From Pratylenchus scribneri (Eukaryota; Nematoda; Chromadorea; Rhabditida; Pratylenchidae), in contig JAQSEB010000010.1 in NCBI GenBank assembly GCA_030063045.1, positions 4,209,501 through 4,273,500 on the forward strand: a stretch of DNA of 64,000 bases, given 5' to 3'. The position numbers were made by a program, and so were the translations under genes. The notes under the pieces are model-generated. The model was not told the DNA's origin, searched no databases, and saw only the letters and a list, made by a program, of their open reading frames with translations. The stretch's first letter is position 1. Every line of letters begins with the position of its first letter. This document shows, one piece after another, positions 50,253 through 62,806 of this stretch.

Positions 50253-52432
50253 TCATTGTTCCATCTTCTCCTCTTTCTTTATTTCGTTTTGTTCTTTTGA
50301 TGGTTTCCAAAGATTCTCACTTTTTATTTCCTCTTCTGTTTCTCCCATTCGTTCAACCCGTGTCTTCTTTCGGTTCAGTCGCCAAATCTAGATTGAATAT
50401 TGAATAAATAAATAAATTCGTCTTACTTGAATATATGATTCTGCCAATGTTATTGTCTGCGGTAATATTTCCTTGACATGTAAATCCTCCAATTCGAACC
50501 ATTTCCCAGTACCCTAATAAAAATTATAAAATATTTTTGTATATAATTTATACCTCATGAATTAATTGAACTCGATAATGTCCAATATCAACGGCAATAT
50601 CACCTTTATTTGCTTGTGTTTGCGGCTTTCCATCATGAACAACATTCGAAATCTTTAATTAAAATTGATTCTTGAATTTATTTTTGTTTTGTTTACCAAA
50701 TCATATGTCGTATATTCATGTTTATCGCGAATATCCATTGCCAAACAATCATATAAATCGACATTGCTAAAAAGAAAAATATTTTTTTTTAAAATTCCAT
50801 TATTCCAAACCTAATAGGAAAATTGACAATTGTTGGATTCTTTTCAATAAACCATTGATTCTTGTGAAATCGGTCATAAGTAATAATCAAATATTCTGGC
50901 AAATGAAGCAATTCAAAACGTTTTATGTAATTATCTTTATAGGTTTTATATTCCTAAAATTCATAAATAAAATTAAAGAATATTTTCGAGAATAACCTTT
51001 TCAGTTTCTCCATTAAATTTATTCAGTAATTGTGCCAGCGGAACTTGAGGAATTATATTTTGCAAACGTTCATCAAGATAGAGTGGAGCTGGTGGCAAAT
51101 CCAATGCAAGGGACAAAAATGGAAGTTCTTTGACTTGTTCTGGAATTTATAATTTTATATTAAATTACTTATTTTTTATTTACCTTTGTATTCATCCGTT
51201 TCAATTAATGTTCTTCTGGAATCTAAAGTTTAGCAAAGAATATTAAATTTTGAAACCCAAAATCTTACTTTCACTTGCATCAACGGGAAGTACTTTTCTC
51301 ATATATTGACGCATTCTCCCGCGGAATATTCTGTATACAATGGAGGATGATGTTTTGCCAGTCCCATTTAATGCCATATGCAATGTATTCAAAAACCACA
51401 TCATAAATTCATAAGCATCACCTTTAATTTTTTTAATAATATTTTAAAATATTAAATCATATTTATTACCTTGACGAATAATTTGGAATTTCTTCTCACT
51501 ACAAAGCACAACTGCTTGAAGCATTTCATGAGGTGATACGTGGGCTTTGAATGCTCTTGGATTCCACAATTTACGAATTAATTCTCCAAATCGTTGAGGT
51601 AATAATGTAAGTTTGTCACCCGGTGGACGTTTTATGTGTGCATAATTCCCATCTCGAAGAAAATATTCCCTCAAAGGTGGCACATGGGAGAGTGCATGGA
51701 ATATAACATTGGTGTAGTCATTTGCTTTGATATTGTTCAGTCCAATAATGCCAGGATAGTAAAGAGTATTGTCCCATGCTCTTGCCATCTTTGTATTTTG
51801 TCCAATTCGTTTAATGTGCTCGGGTGCATATATTGGCTTCAGAACATACTTAAAAGTTCGAAATGAATATATATTTAAAACCAACTAGCGGACCACTCTT
51901 TTGTGATATGCCCAAATGCCTATTTACTTACTTTAATATCATCCAATGATGGGTCAATCACTTCATAATTATCTGGCAAGCAATAGAACTTTAATGTAGC
52001 CAAATTCAAGAATATCCTGTGGTCCGTATCCAATGAATGCGTGTATGCATGTGTGTTTGTACCACGACCCTATATTTTTTTTTTATTTTATGGTTGAAAA
52101 ATTACTAAATAAAAAACCTGAAAATATTTTCCACAAACCATACAAGCATAAACATTTATATGTGAAAGGGAAATCGAACAAAGCTTTTCAAAATCAAAAT
52201 CGAGCAAGCCTCTAAAAAATTAAAAGAATAAATGAATTAAATTAAAAGATTATATTTACCTGTCAATTGTGTCTAAATATGGACATTGTCGACTTGGTTT
52301 TTCTTCTTGTGCCTTTTTTAAACACCATACTGGTTCATCAACATCCTCAATTCCACCATTTTCTAATTTTTCTTTTTTATTATTCAATTTTACATCCTCA
52401 TTTTCATTTGCTTTTCTTTTTTTTGGTAGCAT
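50253..52432 (-). CDS. USP39: USP39/SAD1-type spliceosomal pseudo-deubiquitinase
   Basis: A tri-snRNP assembly factor with a zinc-finger UBP domain and a catalytically inactive USP fold. It starts MLPKKRKANENEDVKLNNKK at 52432. The ZnF-UBP region has CPYLDTIDRGLLDFDFEKLC, HINVYACMVCGKYFQGRGTN, THAYTHSLDTDHRIFLNLAT and KFYCLPDNYEVID. The USP core begins GIIGLNNIKANDYTNVIFHA, where the catalytic cysteine is D, as in all USP39 proteins. It continues GDAYEFMMWFLNTLHMAL, LPFLSLALDLPPAPLYLD, LPEYLIITYDRFHKNQW and GHYRVQLIHEGTGKWFELED. It ends with YIQIWRLNRKKTRVERMGET, then an acidic, lysine-rich tail. About ten exons. It is divergent from TPI and lies directly upstream of SMNDC1, another tri-snRNP factor, in a probable operon. 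Confidence 0.94.
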
Positions 52433-52988
52433 CTTAAAAAAAATTTTCGCATTAATATTAATCCTACATCAAAGTATTAATGCATGTGGTTACGGCATGT
52501 GGTATGGTATGGGAAATGGGTAGGGTTAGGGTAGGTAAGAATTTTGAAAAATTTATTGATTTCACTAAATTTGCTGCTGAAAAAATTCCAAAATTTTTTA
52601 AAAGACATTTGATCCAAACCAGTTTTTTTCGGACCGGGACGTTTTAGCGCCACCGTTTTAGCGCCAACGTTTTAGCGCCACTGTTTTAGCGCCAGTAGAC
52701 GTTTTAGCGCCAGCTGTTCCCCCTTTATATTTCTACTTAAAAACTTGTTTTTTGGGGTTTTTGACTATGGAGAATCCGAATTTGGCATTAGTTTTTCATT
52801 GTCTTTATTAGTTGAACCGGTATAGGTTCACAAACCGGTTTCGAAAATTTAAAGTTTGACATTTTGGGATTACCCATATTCCCACTGCTCTGCTCCATCC
52901 CACAGCAATTATAATAAATCATCACAATAATCACTTTTTAAGATCGAATATATCATCAAGCATTAATAAAACATCACATATTTTTAAA
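52433..52988. promoter_or_regulatory. Divergent USP39/TPI intergenic region
   Basis: About 556 bases between two divergent starts. The left part contains a GGGTAGGGTTAGGGTAGG stretch (about 52518-52536), then the five-copy GTTTTAGCGCCA block at 52641-52712, then AT-rich DNA leading to the TPI ATG. Both genes are expected to be broadly expressed. Which elements drive them cannot be told. Confidence 0.5.
52641..52712 (+). repeat. Five copies of GTTTTAGCGCCA
   Basis: Identical 12-base units begin at 52641, 52655, 52669, 52683 and 52701, so the first four repeat every 14 bases and the last after 18. The two-base spacers differ (CC, AC, CT) while the 12-mers are perfectly conserved. The block is GC-richer than its surroundings and sits between two divergent housekeeping genes. 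It could be a protein-binding array (the core TTTAGCGCC loosely resembles an E2F site) or a piece of a transposable element. Confidence 0.95.
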
Positions 52989-54105
<1,117 letters not shown>

Positions 54106-54340
54106 ATGAATTCAATTGACACAATGAAGAATGAACAATTATAGGAGAAATAATGAAGAAATTGACAAGAATACCATAGTTTTATGGATACACTTAATTT
54201 ATACACAATCATAAATAAATTAGTTGATTAAAAAGAATTAAAATAACAAAATACATTGAATTGGTATAATAAATCAATTTAATATTTTTACATTTATTTA
54301 TTTCAATTTATTAATTATTTTGATTAGATTTCATTGAACA

Positions 54341-56248
54341 ATGTCAAACATTTATATCACTGAGCCGGCCACAAAAGGGAAAATTTGTTTGGAAACCACC
54401 GTTGGCCCAATCGACATTGAATTATGGAGTCGAGAATGCCCAATGGCTTGTCGCAATTTTGTGCAATTATGCATGGAAGGTTAATTTGAATAATTAACAA
54501 TTTAAAATGGACTAAATATAAATATATTAAGGTTATTACAACGGATGCACATTCCACAGATTGGTGAAAGATTTTATTGTTCAAACTGGCGATCCAACGG
54601 GAACTGGCCACGGCGGCGAATCAATTTATGGAGAAATGTTCAAAGTAATATCACATTTAAAATACGCTGAATTTTTCATTTTTTTAGAATGAAACTCATC
54701 AAAGGTTGAAATTCAGCAGAAGAGGATTGGTTGGAATGGCCGGCGAGAAAAAGGATCAAAATAATTCACAATTTTTCTTTACACTTGGACAAGCAAGTGA
54801 ATTGACCGGCAAACATACACTTTTTGGAAAGGTAAATTAAATAATATTATTTTAAAAATACATTTTCGTAGGTTGTTGGCGACACAATATTCAATTTAAT
54901 GAAATTAAATGAATATGAAGTGGACAAAAATGAACGACCAGTTTATTTGCACAAAATCACCGGGGCCAACATTTTGGTTAATCCATTCAACGACATAAAA
55001 CCTCGAATCTTAAAAAATGAGAAGAAAAAAGAAAGAAAACGAGAAAGGGAGGAAAAGGAGAAAATGGAAATTCCGGCCAAAAAGAATACATCATTACTTT
55101 CATTTGGGGATGAAATGGAAGAAGATGAACAACAAATTGAGAAATTGAATTATAAATTGAAGGGGAAAAGTGCGCATGATGTTTTGGATGATGAATTATT
55201 GAGCAAGGAAATGGCAGTGAAACCGGAGGAATTGAAAAACAGCAAAGGAGGAGAAGAGGTTTTAATAAAATATTAAATAAATAAATAATATTGAATTGCA
55301 CAGGAAATTGATGAGATGGAGAAGGAGGGCCGTTTGGATCGAATAAAGAATAAATTTGGCAAAAGAAATAATAAAAAGAAGAAATTTGATGATGGCGAAC
55401 AAGAAGAGGAGGATTTAAACAGATTGGTGGATAATCAAAAAGAGGAGGAAAAACAAAAAGAAATGTATTAAAAATTATAATATGAAAATAATAATTGATT
55501 TTAGGGAGAAAATTAGTGCAGAATTGAAGCAACTCCAAAAAGAATATAAAAAATCGATAAAACCGAAGGCCGAGAAAGAGGAAAAAGGTAGGAATTTTAG
55601 TAATAATAATTCCTTTTTATTATTATTGAAGAAGAAACAAATTCTGGCGGCATGAAAATGTACAATAAATTGAAATTAAAATTTAAAAGTGAAACAAAGG
55701 GAATTGTCAAAAGTTTGGACCCAAAAAGGGAAGATCAGGTATAAAAAATAAATCCCAAAATTATTTATTTTTTAATTTATTTTAGACAATTGCTTTGCTC
55801 GAACGTTTCCAAACAAAATTGGAACGAGCATCGGTCCAAGGAATTTTGATGGACAAAAAGATTGATATGAGTGATCAAAAAACGCAAGAGGAAATTATTT
55901 TAGCAACATCCGAAGACCAAGGGAAAATTGATTTTGACGCCGAGGATATTCAAGGCGAAGATTGGTGAGCATCAAAGAATGGTGGGAGTAAATTGTTTAT
56001 TTAGGATGAACCATGAATTAGTGGCCCCTGAGGATACATCGGGCGTGACAAAAGCAAGGGATGCAAATTTGAGGGAAGAGGACGAAGATTGGTAAATATC
56101 AAAAATATATTTTGGCCATTAAAATGGAATTCACTTTTTAAGGTATCCAATCGATGACCCACGGAATAAAATGAATGTACGAAAAAGAACGCAAGGAGGA
56201 AAAATGCCGGATTTGTTTGCAAATGCAGAACCAATGGCATTACCTTGA
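54341..56248 (+). CDS. CWC27: CWC27-type spliceosomal cyclophilin
   Basis: A nuclear peptidyl-prolyl isomerase-like protein of the activated spliceosome. It starts [20 protein letters not shown] at 54341. The cyclophilin domain has [60 protein letters not shown] and [20 protein letters not shown]. The tryptophan of active cyclophilins is E (ASELTGKH), as in human CWC27. After [11 protein letters not shown] the protein is a long, charged, disordered region ([38 protein letters not shown]) typical of the family. Late exons (55970 to 56248) have repeated tryptophan-containing acidic motifs, [11 protein letters not shown] and EDEDWYPIDDP, that fit its spliceosome-contact tail. A TTGATTAG acceptor lies 16 bases before the ATG, so an operon with TPI is possible. 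Confidence 0.92.
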
Positions 56249-56341
56249 AAATATACTTTTATTTTTCATGGAAAATAATAATCATTTTTGGCATATTTTT
56301 TGATAAAATGTATTAATTTGATGAGGAATTATTTCTTTGGC

Positions 56342-59300
56342 TCAATCAACACGGGCATTAATTAAATATTTGCAGCAATGAGTGAGTAGTTGTTTGCCAT
56401 TTAGCATCCTTTGATTTGCATCCCTTAAATAAATTTAATTATTATTAAATTATTTAATAATCATCCACAACCTTGTGTACAAATCCAGTCCATATTGACC
56501 TTCGTCCGGGAATTCTAGGCCAATTATCACCTCCTCATCCTCAACACTACAATGAACACATTTTTGTAAATGTTTGCTTTCCATTCCATTTCTATGCAAA
56601 TTTGCAACAAATTCGCTCAAGGGCTTCATCATTCTTAATTTAATTGAATAAAATTATTTCCATTGCCCTTTCCTTTTTTACTTGAATCGTATTTCGGCAT
56701 ATTGATCGCAGTTGATGATTGCCTCAGGGTGCGTTTGCGGAATTAAACCTTTCAATGGGATTTGGGCAATTTATTCATTTTCCATTTAAACGAATACTCA
56801 CCAAATAAACGAATTGCTTTTGCCGGGCCCCATTCCCCACTGGCACATTCTGGTAAAGGGACCATTACGTGAGAAAGATGTTCACAAACAATCTTTAAAA
56901 GAATAATAATGATCAAAGGGTTAGGATTGGATTGTTACTTTAAATTTGCAAATGCTTTTGAATTTAATTGGCTGTCCCGTGAGGTAATATTCGGGGGACA
57001 CCATATTGGCAAAAATGTCCAAAAGGAGGGGTCGAGTAGTGGGCACATGGACCCGAAAATATAGGATTCCATTTTGGGTGGCGGATTGCATCACAAAACG
57101 TTTAAGATTGAGTCCATTCTCCAATTCCACTTCATCCGAGTCAAAAAAGCGCAAATTATAGTGAAAAATGAGATTGTCCAATGCCTCGGGGCCCATTGAA
57201 ATGCTGACGCTCACTGCCCCAGATTTGTCGGCTTTAACGACAGATTGGAGCCGAGCATCGGTGAAACGAAGTCCATAACGGAAAAATAAGGATCGGACGA
57301 AAGGTAATTGCTCAAATTGACGAAGGTTGATTGGACGAGGCAAACTGGGCAAAAATACAAAATAAAATTGAATGGGGGTAAATTGGAAATGGGAACTAAC
57401 AGCTGCCATTGGGCATCATCCGGGAAGAATTCGTAGATCATTTCCTCCTATCAAATTATTTTAATTTTCCCCATTCATAATCCAATCCAACCGGATCTGA
57501 CATAAAATAATGGTCGTCATACTCATAGCGCAAATTGGCCATTCCTCCTCCATTTGAATGATTATTATTTGCCTCCATTGTTGATGATGAATGATTGCCG
57601 TTCTTTTTACCCTCTTTGGCGTTCACCAAATGCCGTGCACCCCAATTGCATTGGACAAATCTATTTAAGCAATAAATTTAACTTAATCACATTAAAATGT
57701 ATTTTGGCAATCTCACCTCCATGAACCATCCAAAAAGACTGCATTCCAAGTGTTCCGGAAACGGCCATCCTCAAATGTTAGTCCAGGCTGATAGCCCGCG
57801 GATTTGCTGAATCCTTTGATGACCACACAATGAAGCCCAGCATAGCTACATAATCTTTTGAATAGGACATGATAACTTTCGGTGCCATATTTGATTCCAC
57901 GCAAAATGCCCATCGGTGTACTGTAAAAATAATTTTAATATTATTCCTCCCCTTCCCATCTTCCCCGAGGACTAATCAAAATGGTGAATATTGCCCCAGG
58001 CAAAATATTCTTCTAATTGATATTCCTTTGAAATATGAATCCCCAAAATGACTCACTCTTCGCTAATATTCTTGTCAAAACTCATCACATTCAAATTCTT
58101 CACGGTTATCCAACGATAGATGGCCCGTGCCTTAAATTCATTCGCATTTTATATTACATTTTCCCTTTTTTCAATGGACCTTATCCACATCGGATCGGGC
58201 GCCGCCAATCAAAGAGTGAATCAATTCGGTGAATGTTTGCACTTAAAAAATGTATTAAATTTAATATTTTTTTATTACCTTCCTGATTGGCAACACTCAC
58301 TGCTATTTGATCAATTTGACTGAAGACGGCCGTATCCGTGTAAATATGTCTGAAATTGGGGAAATGTTGATGAGCAGGGAATGTTGTGGCCAAATTGTGT
58401 GAACCTTTTACTGCAAGAAGGTGGCATTGGGGGAGGAGGTGTTGTTGGATAGGAGGGCAAAAGGGCACCGCCGCTGCAACTGCTGGTTGTCTCCTCCTCA
58501 ACGTCCATTTGATTAGTTCGGGCTTGTCGAAAAAGGTCCAACTTTTCGAATAATTTGGATTCATTTTTAAACATGTTTTTATTTTTACCATTTCCTTGGC
58601 CTGTTGATCCACCAATTCTGCCGTTTTTAGTCTTTCTCTTTCTTTCCTTTTTGAGTTGATTGTTTCCAACTTTTTCTCCTTTTTCAGTGTAAATTCCCTC
58701 AACAAATTTTCCCTTTCCACGCCTTTTGCATGCCCTCTTTCATATTTTCGTGCAAAATCCTGCAATGCCCTTTCCCATTCCTCCCTCGTTTCCTCCTCAA
58801 ATTTTTTCATTTCCTCTTTTCTTTGTTCATCAAATTCTTCATAAAGTTTGTCCTCATTTTGGCGATGCAACAATTCCAAACGTGTTTGTGTATCATAATC
58901 GACTATAAAGGATTGTTGGCCATTTCCAAAATAATTTAACACTGACCAATGTATTTTGCGCCTTCATGCTTGATTTTTGGATACGGCTTCCTCACCTGAG
59001 TCACTTTCATTGCGTGCTAAATGTCCACATTTATTTGATTCCCAATCCAATTATAATTTACCGCAATTTTCATATCATGAAGGCCAGCATCCGTTGGTCT
59101 TTGCCTTTGTTCAATATTATTATTTTGGCCATTTATGGATGAACCATTCCCAGGGGAATGAGGCAGAATTGGAAGTGTTGGGTCGTGGGGTTTGGCAATT
59201 GGGACATGATTTCGACAATAAACTTCTTGATCCTCCGTGGACCTTTAATCGGAAATGATCAAATTATATTTGGGATTGGATTTTGTTCACTCTCGATTGT

Positions 59301-59489
59301 TGCAATATGTCTTCAATGCAAGCCTCGATCCACACATGTAACTTTAAATGGGAATGGAAAATAATCCCCAAAAATGAATTGAAACCATTTAAAGCATCCC
59401 TGATGGAAAAAGGCGCCATCCTTCAATGGACCAATTTTATCCGTTGGATAGACCGGCTTATTACAACGATGGCACAAATCTTTGGACAT
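56342..59489 (-). CDS. ltd-1: LIM plus transglutaminase-like protein (LTD-1/KY family)
   Basis: A cytoskeleton-linked protein known in C. elegans from epidermal cells; the KY (kyphoscoliosis peptidase) group is its vertebrate relative. It starts MSKDLCHRCNKPVYPTDKIG at 59489. The LIM domain continues GAFFHQGCFKCYMCGSRLAL and ends DQEVYCRNHVPIAK near 59200. Then come a charged coiled coil (58930 to 58580: RQNEDKLYEEFDEQRKEEMK) and a proline/serine-rich linker. The transglutaminase-like core lies at about 58080-57430: KYGTESYHVLFKRLCSYAGL, HCVVIKGFSKSAGYQPG and RNTWNAVFLDGSWRFVQCNW. The catalytic cysteine position seems to be Ser or absent, but a precise alignment is needed. The C-terminal KY-specific domain ends LNGKQLLTHCCKYLINARVD at 56342. 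A TCATAG acceptor abuts the ATG. Confidence 0.88.
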
Positions 59490-60092
59490 CTATGATGGAA
59501 TGGAAATATTTATGATTGAGTCAGGATTTAGAAGGGAATGGGGGGGGTGATCGAGAATGTGAGGCACTTGACTTAGATTATGCGGGGGAATTGGCGCACA
59601 AAAGTGGATTTGATTGGATTGAATGAAAATGTCAATTGCCCATTAAAAAGGTCGAAGGATAATCTATAAATGGGATTATGGACAAAATGGGCTTAAAATC
59701 GTGGAATGGAGAATAGTTTGGGTTGGGTTGATGGGTACATAAATTGGCCAAAGTGTGACCAAGTATTTTGCAGAACAAATTGGAGTGGTCTACCCTAAAA
59801 AGGGAGGAAGGAGGCAATCATCTTATTTATGTGTTTATTTGACTATTGTATTTGATTTTTTGTTTCTAAAAAACTTTTCGAAATCATTTCCTCCCGGGGA
59901 TCGGTTTTGCACTGTTTTTCTTCCCTTCGAATGTTTGCCATTGTTTGGGAAAGTCAATTGTGGGTGGGAAATGGGAATGGGATATTCTGGGGAATATTAT
60001 TCCATTCAACAATAACAAAACAATCCATCCCCTCTTTCCCTCCTCAAGTGCCTGAATTGTTGCCTCATTCACATTCAATGGCCATTGCGGCA

Positions 60093-60117
60093 TATCCATC
60101 CATCCATCCATCCATCC
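60093..60117. repeat. (ATCC)n microsatellite
   Basis: Five to six ATCC/CCAT units in a row (ATCCATCCATCCATCCATCC). The same tetramer recurs at about 13318-13342 on the other strand, as GGAT. Confidence 0.85.
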
Positions 60118-60320
60118 TTAGTGAATATTGAATCCATTTTTGGATTTTATTTTCGGAATAATAAAAAGAATTCGTTGTCCATTTTTTGGGAGAATCAATG
60201 TGCGCAAGAATGGGGGGAAAAAGGTCATTCCATTCGAATCCTCTTCCGCCTTCCCAATCCCAATGCCCCCATCCCCCATATTATTCATCATCAACCTTGT
60301 TATTGGTGGAGGAGCACCGA

Positions 60321-60339
60321 GGGGGGGGGGGGGGGGGGG
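60321..60339. repeat. Poly-G tract, 19 bases
   Basis: An uninterrupted run of 19 G followed by ATGGACGCGCGGGG. It is non-coding and a strong G-quadruplex candidate. Confidence 0.95.
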
Positions 60340-62620
60340 ATGGACGCGCGGGGAGTAGGCTATTTTGGATGGATGAATGAATTGGAAATGGACATCCATC
60401 GATTGGATTTGGGAGATTTTCATTTGGATACCATTTTTGGGCATTAATTAATATAAAGAGAATAATTTTGGCTAAACGAAGGGAATGAAAATGGATGATT
60501 CATTTTATTGGCATTTATTTGAGGCGGGGATTTCATCTTGATTTTAGGGAATGGAAATTGAAGAATTTGAGGAATTTGAATGAATAATTTGAATTTATTT
60601 AAATTTACCAACCAAAATGATGAAGGGCGCAGCCATTTTTCATAATAAATTGGCACAAAATTAGAGGAAATTGAATTCAAAGCTGAAAATTAAAGGAAAA
60701 CATTTTAGGTGTTTTTCATTTTTTGGGAAATTTTAATAAAAGGTTATAATGAAGGGATGAAATTGCTGGAGGGATAATTTGCAAAGAGAATGGAAAGGGG
60801 AATTGAAGGGAATAATGCCCTGAGGGAATATTCATTCCATCCCTCCCTTCAAATGAATCCACCAATTTTCTGATCATCCTCCAATCGGGTCAATGAGCGC
60901 AACGAGAACGAAGAGGAAGGGTTTGGGTCAATGAAGGAATGTAATGTCCATCATATTCCATTCCCGTCACGGGGATTTGTCTCGCGCGGAAGAGCAAATA
61001 ATAAAAATGAGGAAAAATGAAGGGGAAAAGGGGATTTAGGATGGGCATGAATTGGGCGAAGACCGGTGGTATTTGGGGCAAAAAGGGGGAAGAAAACGAT
61101 GGGAAAGTGGGGGGTATGGGGACAGTCGGTTTTCGACGGTTTTTTACGATCGGTGAAGGGGAAGGAAAAGCCAAGGAAATGTAAAAATGGATGGAAGGAA
61201 TGAGCCCAAAGAATGGAAAGGAAAGGAAAAAGCCAATTTTAGCCATTGCTTTTGCCCACATTAGGAAAGACGAAAGACCCCGTGGTTTGGCTGCTCGTTG
61301 AATGAATTGATGACAAATTGGGTGAAAAAATTCTTGATGATTCCTGTTGAATAAAAATGGAATAAATTTCAATTTTTATTTTTGAATATTCCATTCATTG
61401 ATTGGAATGAATGGCCAATCAACAATCCCTGTTGCCCTCACAAATTGTTGACAATAAATTTGGGAGGAATTTTATCAAAAAATTCGATTCCCCTCCTTTT
61501 TGTGCTTTGAAAACAATAATTTAATCGGAACACACTGGTGGAGTTGTTCTCTAAAATCGGAAGTTTATTCGCAAAAAGAATTATAGGCCACCATCATCCA
61601 ATCGCAAAGAGCAATCAACGCAACCAAAATCATCGAATGGATCCAATTTATTTAGTGCTTCCTCCACAATCAAATCCAATCCAATTCTTATATAAAGCAA
61701 TCCACTTCTTCCTTTATGGGTTGGCTAAAATGCTTCTTCTTTGATGATGGCGAAGGAAATGAAGAATTGGGGGAAGGGGATGGGATGACTATGCCTTGGG
61801 CAAATGAGCTCAATCGGCGCTGATTGCGGGGAATGGGATTTGGGAAGGAATGTTGGGGCGCAACTGGGTTGCGAATTGTGGGATTTGCCAGGGGGAAGAA
61901 GCATCAAGGAAAAGGGAGATGGCCACTTATTAATGGGCTCGATGGATGGACCAAAATTGTCATTGCACATTATTATTCCAATAATAACTGGTTGAGGTGA
62001 AGATCAACACCCAAATTGAAATTTATATAACAGCTGGGCTACTTCAATAGATGCTTTTGGGCCTTGGATGGATTTGAATGAAATTGATGATGATCCAAAA
62101 AGATAAATTCAAATTAAATCATTTGAGATGATTAATTAAGGATGGGGATGGGGCAAATCGCTAATCTGAAGAGAGGAAAAGGAAAAAGAGGGAGTCGAGG
62201 CAGGTGAATCCGTTCACATACAAAAGCCATCGAGCGGCGGTGTTTTAATGCAAAGGCCGGTTTCTCTTATTTTCTTCCTCTTTTCCATACAATTTTCCAC
62301 GTTCGATCAAGTTGACCTTGCATAAAGCTTTTAGTTCTGCTTCTGCGCAACAGCCTCCGCCGTTGAAACACGCAATGATGGGCTTGGAAAAGGAGGAATT
62401 AAGTGAATGAAAAAGCAGATAAATGAACCCTGTTTAAAAGAGAACATTTATCCGTATTTTAGCTGACAATAACAATGAATGCCCTCTGTGCGGAATGTGG
62501 ATGCTGGATGGTTAGCTTTTTAATACGGTATATGAATTGAAAATTATTTTATTGGCAAATTGTCACAAGATGACAAATTATCTTTTAATAAAAAATAAAA
62601 AAAGAAAAAACCAAAAAAGA

Positions 62621-62640
62621 GGGGGGGGGGGGGGGGGGGG
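62621..62640. repeat. Poly-G tract, 20 bases
   Basis: An uninterrupted run of 20 G directly after an A-rich purine run and about 170 bases upstream of the MSH6 start. It may lie in or near the MSH6 promoter. Confidence 0.95.
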
Positions 62641-62806
62641 AGGGAAATAATAGCACCAAAACGGTTTGGTTTCGCGCCGTGCCGTTACCGAGCTACCAAC
62701 CACAAAGCCGCCGATTTTCATATTATAATTTTATATTTTTTATTAATTAATCAGCATTACTTTAATCAAAAAATTAATTTTTAAAGGTTTATTTGAATTC
62801 ATAAAA

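Larger units (their letters stand above)
59490..62806. other. Gene-poor region between LTD-1-like and MSH6
   Basis: About 3.3 kb without a supported gene, rich in ATCC/GGAT repeats, purine runs and two poly-G tracts. A minus-strand island at about 60893-60990 would encode RQIPVTGMEYDGHYIPSL and end RSRCAH before a stop. It looks more protein-like than its surroundings but lacks a strong acceptor. Another at 61250-61345 follows a TTCAACAG acceptor. They might be 3' exons of a small unrecognised gene. Confidence 0.45.

Noticed and set aside
51600..51884. Loss of the catalytic cysteine of USP39 as a novelty
   Set aside because: All USP39/SAD1 proteins lack it; D in place of C is the normal state of the family.
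60085..60447. 120-codon ORF spanning the poly-G tract
   Set aside because: The Gly run comes from the G homopolymer, and the rest matches ATCC repeats translated in several frames.
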